Below, one piece after another: positions 59,561-64,000 of a stretch of 64,000 nt of DNA (positions are counted from its first letter, which is position 1; each line of letters starts with the position of its first letter). The notes beneath the pieces are model-generated. The model was given only the letters and a program-made list of their open reading frames with translations, ran no database searches and was not told the origin of the DNA. Source of the stretch: JASLEW01 sp963732005 (lineage in GTDB: Bacteria; Acidobacteriota; Thermoanaerobaculia; Multivoradales; UBA5704); the NCBI GenBank assembly GCA_963732005.1, contig CAVSXT010000005.1, forward strand, positions 1,178,001 through 1,242,000, written 5' to 3'. The position numbers and the translations under genes were made by a program.

Positions 59561-59925
59561 AACGCGACTTCCCAAGAGGGACCATGGCGCCCCCTTCCCC
59601 CCCGGCCGCGGCTCCGGGTCGCGGCTCCGGTGGTCGCCATTCGCGACACTCCCGGCAGGTCGTTGTCGCCAATCGCGGCATGCCCCGCAGGTCCGCCGCG
59701 GCTCCGGGTCGCGGCTCCGGTTGTCGCCATTCGCGACACTCCCGGCAGGTCGTTGTCGCCTGTCGCGGCACGCCCGGCAGGTCGGAGGGGTGGGAAGGGG
59801 GGCGGGGGGATGCGTGGGGCGATCCAACAGATGGCGAACTTCCCGTCCACGCCCGCGTAACTCTCTGTGCAGTTGGACCCGAACTGCCGCCGGCTTGCCG
59901 CGGTGGCACCCGCCGAGGAGGACGC
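59561..59925. other. Intergenic region with 90-base tandem repeat
   Basis: This 365-base gap holds the duplicated 90-base unit (59606-59785), a G-rich run, and an approach to the CapA-like gene with GAGGAGG as ribosome site. I see no promoter pair and no convincing gene; the frame open through it encodes Arg/Ser-rich repeats. Confidence 0.5.
59606..59785. repeat. Tandem 90-base repeat with internal half-repeats and inverted GTCGC/GCGAC
   Basis: Two copies start at 59606 and 59696 and differ at only a few positions. Each contains two related units of about 32 bases (GTCGCCATTCGCGAC... and GTCGCCAATCGCGGC..., both ending GCAGGTC) plus a GGCTCCGGGTCGCGG stretch. GTCGC-CATTC-GCGAC can form a small hairpin. 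It resembles a REP/BIME-type intergenic element. Confidence 0.8.
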
Positions 59926-61323
59926 ATGGATCGCCGCACCTTTCTCAAGCATCTGGGACGCACCGCCGCGGTCGCCGGCGCCGCGCGCTGGACGCCGGTC
60001 GCGCACGGCGCGGCGCCGGCCACCGCCGGCGACCGGTTGACGCTGGTCGGCGCCGGCGACTGCATCCTCTCGCGCCGCGTCTCGGGGCTCGCCGATCCCG
60101 ATTTCCTGGCGCTGGTCGAGCTGGTCCGCGGCGCCGACTGCGCCTGGGGCAACTGCGAGATCGTGATCGGCAAGTCCGGCGAGCTCTACCCGGGGCTCAA
60201 GGGCGAGGACCCGCACGCCATCGGCGATCCCTTCGCCGCCGACGAGTTTCGCTGGCTGGGCTTCAAGCTGATGGGGACCGCCAACAACCACACGCTCGAC
60301 TACGGCTACGAGGGCCTGGTCTCGACCCTCGCGCAGCTGGACCGGGTGGGGATCGCCCACGCCGGCAGCGGCCTCGACCTCGAGCATGCGGCGCGGCCCG
60401 CCTACTACGACGGCGCCGCCGGGCGCGTCGGTCTGGTCAGCTGCGCTTCGACGTTCCCGCCCTATTTTGCCGCCGCTCCCGCCCATCCCTACGTCAAGGG
60501 GCGCCCCGGCATCAATCCGCTGAACGTCAAGACGACCGTGGTCCTCGACGATGCCACCTTCCGGCGGCTCGAGGCGGCGCGGAAGGTGCTGGGCGACCTA
60601 TGGGCGGAGAACGACTACCAGGGCCTGGGGCCGCCGCCGCCGCCGCCCGACCCCAGGAAGTTCGACTTCGCCGACCTCACCATCGCCAACGGCGACCGCG
60701 TCGACCTGGTGAGCGAGGCCGACGCCGGCGACGTCAAGCGCATTGCCGAGGCGATCCAGGTGGCCCGCCGCGCCTCGCGGGTGGTCATCGTCTCCATCCA
60801 CGCCCACGAGGCGCGGAAAAAGCTCGAGGTCTCGGACCTCTTCCTGCAGCCGTTCGCCCGCGCCTGCGTCGACGCCGGCGCCGACGCCTACTTCTCGTCC
60901 GGGCCGCACGTGCTGCGCGGCATCGAGATCTACAAGGGCAGGCCGATCTTCTACTCGCTCGCCAACTTCTTCTTCCAGGTCGAAACCAACGGCTCGGTGC
61001 CGGCCGAGGATTTCGCCGCCGAAGGCCTGGACCGCCGCACCCTCGACCCGCGGGCTTTCGAGGACAAGGTCGGCTTCGCCAAGCAGGAGCGCTTCTGGCA
61101 GAGCGTCCTGCCGCGCATCACCTACGAGGGCGACAGGGTGGCGGCGGTCGAGCTGTTCCCGCTCACCCTGGGTTGGCACGATCCGGTCTATCGCCGCGGC
61201 ACGCCGCGCCTGGCGCACGGCGAGGAGGCGGCGGGGATCCTCGCGCGCCTCGCCGAGCTCTCGGCTCCCTATGGCACGGTGATCGAGATCGCCGGCGACA
61301 CCGGCCGGGTGCGGCTGGGCTGA
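59926..61323 (+). CDS. CapA-like metallophosphatase-fold protein, Tat-exported
   Basis: The 465-residue protein begins MDRRTFLKHLGRTAAVAGAA, a twin-arginine signal. The mature part matches the CapA/PgsA poly-gamma-glutamate capsule family: LVGAGDCILSRRV, WGNCEIVIG, LMGTANNHTLDYGYEGL, VVIVSIHAHEARKK, and YFSSGPHVLRGIEIYKGRPIFYSLANFFF, with the metal-ligand Asp, Asn and His residues. The usual HWG of CapA is replaced by HAHE. An insert containing a poly-Pro run lies near residue 240. Family members act in capsule assembly or as envelope hydrolases. GAGGAGG precedes the ATG. Confidence 0.85.
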   Translation: MDRRTFLKHLGRTAAVAGAARWTPVAHGAAPATAGDRLTLVGAGDCILSRRVSGLADPDFLALVELVRGADCAWGNCEIVIGKSGELYPGLKGEDPHAIGDPFAADEFRWLGFKLMGTANNHTLDYGYEGLVSTLAQLDRVGIAHAGSGLDLEHAARPAYYDGAAGRVGLVSCASTFPPYFAAAPAHPYVKGRPGINPLNVKTTVVLDDATFRRLEAARKVLGDLWAENDYQGLGPPPPPPDPRKFDFADLTIANGDRVDLVSEADAGDVKRIAEAIQVARRASRVVIVSIHAHEARKKLEVSDLFLQPFARACVDAGADAYFSSGPHVLRGIEIYKGRPIFYSLANFFFQVETNGSVPAEDFAAEGLDRRTLDPRAFEDKVGFAKQERFWQSVLPRITYEGDRVAAVELFPLTLGWHDPVYRRGTPRLAHGEEAAGILARLAELSAPYGTVIEIAGDTGRVRLG

Positions 61324-61358
61324 CTCGGCGGCGCGAGCATCCGGCGGCGGGGCGCTGC

Positions 61359-61364
61359 TACACT
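61359..61364 (+). promoter_or_regulatory. -10 element TACACT, leaderless start
   Basis: TACACT ends six bases before the ATG at 61371 with no ribosome site between, so transcription would begin at the start codon. Confidence 0.5.
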
Positions 61365-61370
61365 GCGCCG

Positions 61371-62780
61371 ATGGCCGATCCTTCCGGTCGCGAGGGGCAC
61401 TACAAGGACGAGGTGCTCGACCGCCTGGCGGCGACCGCCAACGTCGCGCAGTTCGTCAGCTTCGGGCCCGATCTGCGGCAGCGCTTCGCCTGGGTGCAGG
61501 GGTTCCCGCCCAACGCGCGCTTCGACTCGCTCGCCGCGGCGGTGGCGGCCATCCTCGGCGCCGCGCCGGAGGGCGCGGTCAACGTCCGCAGCTATCACCC
61601 CGAGAGCGCCAAGAGCCGGGACTTCCTCTACGGCTTGCGCAGCGGCGACGAGGTCGTGGCAGCCCTGCACCGCCTCGCCGCCGCTGGCCTCTTCACCGTG
61701 GTCAACGAGACCATCGACGTGGCCGACGGCGGGGTGTCCGGCGTGGCCTTCGGCGCCGTCCTCGAGGTGGCTCCGGGCGACACGCCGCGCTGCGTCGAGA
61801 AGCCGGGCACCGCGGCCCTGCCCAGGGCCATGGGGCTGCGACTGCTGCAGACGGTCTACGGCGTGGCCCCCGAGCTGCCGGCGGACCCCGAGCTGCGGGT
61901 CGAGTTCAGCCTGCACCCGTTGCGCCGCGGCTACCGCCGCGGCCACACCGTCCTGTGGGAGACCGAGCGCTTTGCCAGCGCCCCGGCCGAGGTGCCGCTG
62001 CAATGGCCGAACCGCTGGAGCCGGCTGATGGGCGACAAGGCCTTCGGTCTGCTCGTCGCCGATGCCGCCGGCCTGCCCGTGCCGCGGACGCTGGTGGTGC
62101 CGCGCGGTCTGGCGCCATTCGGCTTCGGCGCTCCGACCGGCCTTGCCGAGACCTGGATCCGCACCTGCCCGGTGGTGCAACAGCCGGGGAAGTTCACTAC
62201 CCGCCACGGCTGGATGGATCCCTTCCGGCTGCTGCAGCAGGAGGATCCGGAGGGCACCGAGATCGCCTCGGTCCTGGCGCAGCAGGGCGTGGACGCCCGC
62301 TATTCGGGGGCCCTGATCGCGCAGGCCGACGGTGAGCCGCTGATCGAAGGGGTGGCCGGCGAGGGGGACGAGTTCATGCTCGGCCGGCGGGCGCCCGAGG
62401 CGCTGCCGGCCGCGCTCGACGGGTCGTTGCGCGAGCTCTATGGCCGGGCGGCGGCGGCGCTGGGGCCGGTGCGCTTCGAATGGGTCGCCGATGCGGGCAC
62501 GGTCTGGGTGGTGCAACTGCACAACGGGGCGAGCCCCACCGCCGGCCGCGTCCTCTATCCCGGCACGGCCGCCCGGTTCCATCCCTTCCGGGTCGAGGAG
62601 GGAATCGACGCCTTGCGGGAGCTGGTGAGCCGCGTCGAGGGGACCGGCGATGGCATCACGGTGATCGGCCGCGTCGGCGTCACCAGCCATCTCGGCGACG
62701 TCCTGCGCCGGGCCGGCGTGCCCTCCCGCCTCGAAGATGCCCCGGCCGGCGCCCCGGCCGGCGCCGCCCACCCGAGCTGA
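61371..62780 (+). CDS. ATP-grasp/PEP-binding-like protein of unknown function
   Basis: The 469-residue protein has no signal peptide. Its C-terminal half shows PPDK-N or ATP-grasp features: MGDKAFGLLVADAAGLPVPRTLVVPRG (a nucleotide-binding opening seen in PEP-utilising enzymes), GKFTTRHGWMDPF, GALIAQADGEPLIEGVAGEGDEFMLG, and GPVRFEWVADAGTVWVVQLHNG, the usual terminal metal-binding strand. The N-terminal half (SFGPDLRQRFAWVQGF, VRSYHPESAKSRDFLYG) is unassigned. It may ligate or phosphorylate a small molecule. No pathway partner is visible in the neighbourhood. Confidence 0.65.
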   Translation: MADPSGREGHYKDEVLDRLAATANVAQFVSFGPDLRQRFAWVQGFPPNARFDSLAAAVAAILGAAPEGAVNVRSYHPESAKSRDFLYGLRSGDEVVAALHRLAAAGLFTVVNETIDVADGGVSGVAFGAVLEVAPGDTPRCVEKPGTAALPRAMGLRLLQTVYGVAPELPADPELRVEFSLHPLRRGYRRGHTVLWETERFASAPAEVPLQWPNRWSRLMGDKAFGLLVADAAGLPVPRTLVVPRGLAPFGFGAPTGLAETWIRTCPVVQQPGKFTTRHGWMDPFRLLQQEDPEGTEIASVLAQQGVDARYSGALIAQADGEPLIEGVAGEGDEFMLGRRAPEALPAALDGSLRELYGRAAAALGPVRFEWVADAGTVWVVQLHNGASPTAGRVLYPGTAARFHPFRVEEGIDALRELVSRVEGTGDGITVIGRVGVTSHLGDVLRRAGVPSRLEDAPAGAPAGAAHPS

Positions 62781-62966
62781 GCCGGGCCGGCGGCGGGCGG
62801 AGCCGCGCCGCGCCGGGCCGGCGCCATGCGGAGCCGGGACGGGCTGGCAAGCGCAGTGCGGAGCCGGCGTCGTTTACCGCGGCCGCCAGGTGGGCGGCCA
62901 ATCACCCGGTCGGCGTCGTTTTCCTGTTTCCCCTACCCAATCGGGACCTGGACCGCCTTGTCCGTC

Positions 62967-62972
62967 TAGAAT
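62967..62972 (+). promoter_or_regulatory. -10 element TAGAAT upstream of the phosphoesterase gene
   Basis: TAGAAT lies 38 bases before the ATG at 63011. No good -35 is seen. The gap 62781-63010 also has GCGGAGCCGG and CGGCGTCGTTT short direct repeats and a T-rich stretch at 62919-62935 that may end the previous transcript. Confidence 0.4.
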
Positions 62973-63010
62973 GGAGAGTGCTCCATCAAGAAGACAAGGA
63001 GTTGCCGGCC

Positions 63011-64000
63011 ATGCGCAGAGCTGCCCTGCCGCTTTTCCTGGTGCTGATCGCGGGTTGCGGGTCCCCGGCCGCCGTCCCTTCTCTCTGGTTCGTGCACGCC
63101 ACCGATCCGCACCTGTTCTCGCTGTCGCCAGCCGATGCCTTTCAGGACCAGCTGAGCCAGGGCGATTTCGCCAACCTGCTCACCGCGGCGGGCTCGCCCC
63201 GCGATGCGGCGGCCAGGCCTGCCTTCCTGGTGCTCACCGGCGACCTGGGGCTGGAGGCGCTCTCGCGCCGGGTCCTTGCCAGTCCGCAGGCCCGCGCGGA
63301 CAAGATCAAGCAGCTCGCCGACGCCCTGCGCGCCAGCCCGCTCAAGGACATCTACTACGTGCTCGGCAACAACGACGTCTGCGGCGAGGAGGCAATGGGT
63401 TCCGACGTCGACGACGCGGAGGAGATCCTGGGGGACGTCAACCGGCAGCTCGGCAGCCAGGTAACGCTGCACGACCTCACGGCCTGCTACCAGACGTCGC
63501 GGCCCTCGTCGCTCGACGCCTGCAGCGCCGACGTCGGCAGCGGCTACCGGCTGATCGGCTTCCCGTCGCAGTCGTTCAAGGCTGCCAAGGCCAACCGGGA
63601 CTGCGATGAGGCGGCAGCCCGGGCACGTGCTGCCGCCGGCGGCCCTCGCGGCGCGGCGCCACGCGCTGCCGGTGCTTCGGGCGCTGCCGGTGGGGCCGGC
63701 ACTGCGGGCTCTACCGGCGCTGCGGGCACTGCCGCCGCTGCCGCTGCGCTTGCCGTGCCGGCGCCGGCGCCGAACGTGCCGCCGACGCGCGACGCCCAGC
63801 AGAAGGTGCAGGTCGAGATCTTCCTCAAGCTGGTGACCAAGGCCGCCGCGGACGGCAAGAGGGTGCTCGTCGTCACCCACATCGCCGAGCTCGACGATCC
63901 TTACCTGCAGGCGCAGAACCTCTTCGCGGGGGTGAAGAACCGGCGAGCCGCGCCGCGGCCGCCCTGGTCCGCCTGGGATGTCAGTCCCGAGATCTTGCAG
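63011..64000 (+). CDS. Calcineurin-like metallophosphoesterase lipoprotein, 3' end cut by window
   Basis: The visible 330 residues begin MRRAALPLFLVLIAGCGSP, a lipoprotein signal with lipobox. The phosphoesterase motifs follow in order: HATDPHLF (DxH), VLTGDLGLEA (GDxG), YYVLGNNDVCG (GNxD/N), and VLVVTHIAEL (the later His). An Ala/Gly/Arg-rich insert of about 50 residues (63620-63770) splits the domain between the third and fourth motif. It is presumably a periplasm-facing phosphodiesterase or phosphatase. CAAGGAG precedes the ATG at 63011. No stop is reached by 64000. Confidence 0.8.
   Translation, partial: MRRAALPLFLVLIAGCGSPAAVPSLWFVHATDPHLFSLSPADAFQDQLSQGDFANLLTAAGSPRDAAARPAFLVLTGDLGLEALSRRVLASPQARADKIKQLADALRASPLKDIYYVLGNNDVCGEEAMGSDVDDAEEILGDVNRQLGSQVTLHDLTACYQTSRPSSLDACSADVGSGYRLIGFPSQSFKAAKANRDCDEAAARARAAAGGPRGAAPRAAGASGAAGGAGTAGSTGAAGTAAAAAALAVPAPAPNVPPTRDAQQKVQVEIFLKLVTKAAADGKRVLVVTHIAELDDPYLQAQNLFAGVKNRRAAPRPPWSAWDVSPEILQ

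Noticed and set aside
59606..59785. Possible CRISPR array
   Set aside because: Only two 90-base units with no unique spacers of constant length and no cas genes nearby; it is a tandem duplication.

Overview
The window is 64 kb of very GC-rich bacterial DNA, densely packed with genes and rich in GTG and TTG starts and 4-base ATGA-type gene overlaps. The gene content points to a Gram-negative-type envelope: a Wzm/Wzt-like polysaccharide exporter, lipoprotein cytochromes, large secreted VCBS and PKD proteins, and a Tat-exported CapA-like protein. Futalosine-route menaquinone synthesis (MqnD) and a MurL/MurD2-type cell-wall pair are also present. An acidobacterial, Thermoanaerobaculia-like chromosome is my best guess, but this is inference from gene style and not from a marker gene. 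I saw no rRNA, tRNA, transposase, integrase or CRISPR array.

Layout. Positions 1-2138 hold the end of a GHMP kinase and a membrane GT-C/TPR protein. Positions 2151-5045 (minus) hold a small operon of an XRE regulator, a TPR-like protein and a secreted protein. Positions 5263-29318 (plus) form a surface-glycan and export region. The exporter permease (5263) and its ATPase (14802) are separated by three large secreted proteins (VCBS repeats, an unknown, and a 1606-residue PKD protein). After the ATPase come glycosyltransferases, a YfhO-like membrane protein, an acetyltransferase-like protein, a sulfatase-fold enzyme and a PIG-L/glycosyltransferase fusion, mostly with overlapping stops and starts. 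Positions 29364-30747 hold an AbrB/PIN toxin-antitoxin pair with a divergent XRE regulator and a clear operator. Positions 30836-34567 (minus) hold an SDR and two c-type cytochromes in one coupled operon, then endonuclease III, a holin-like membrane protein and YqgE/AlgH. Positions 34672-44664 (plus) hold aconitase, MqnD, a HAD phosphatase, isocitrate and malate dehydrogenases, and a membrane SpoIIE-type phosphatase.

Positions 44661-51984 (minus) are a compact five-gene island of visibly lower GC: a TIR protein, a SLOG-fold protein, a seven-blade WD40-GTPase-TIR protein and two proteins of unknown family. This looks like a nucleotide-signalling (NAD-consuming) conflict or anti-phage system and is the best candidate for an undescribed system here. 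It lies between the TCA genes of the left part and the MurD2/MurL, sucC/sucD, ndk block of the right part.

Positions 52148-64000 return to high-GC housekeeping: MurD2-like ligase and MurL-like epimerase (minus), then sucC, sucD, a catalytically degenerate S51-like protein, ndk, a small Cys/His protein, a uracil-DNA glycosylase family protein, a Tat-exported CapA-like protein, an ATP-grasp/PEP-binding-like protein and a calcineurin-like lipoprotein that runs off the window.

Recurring themes are -10-like TAnnnT motifs placed 6 to 9 bases before an ATG (probable leaderless transcripts), Ala/Gly-rich low-complexity insertions inside conserved enzymes, and short in-frame tandem repeats that create protein tails or signal peptides.
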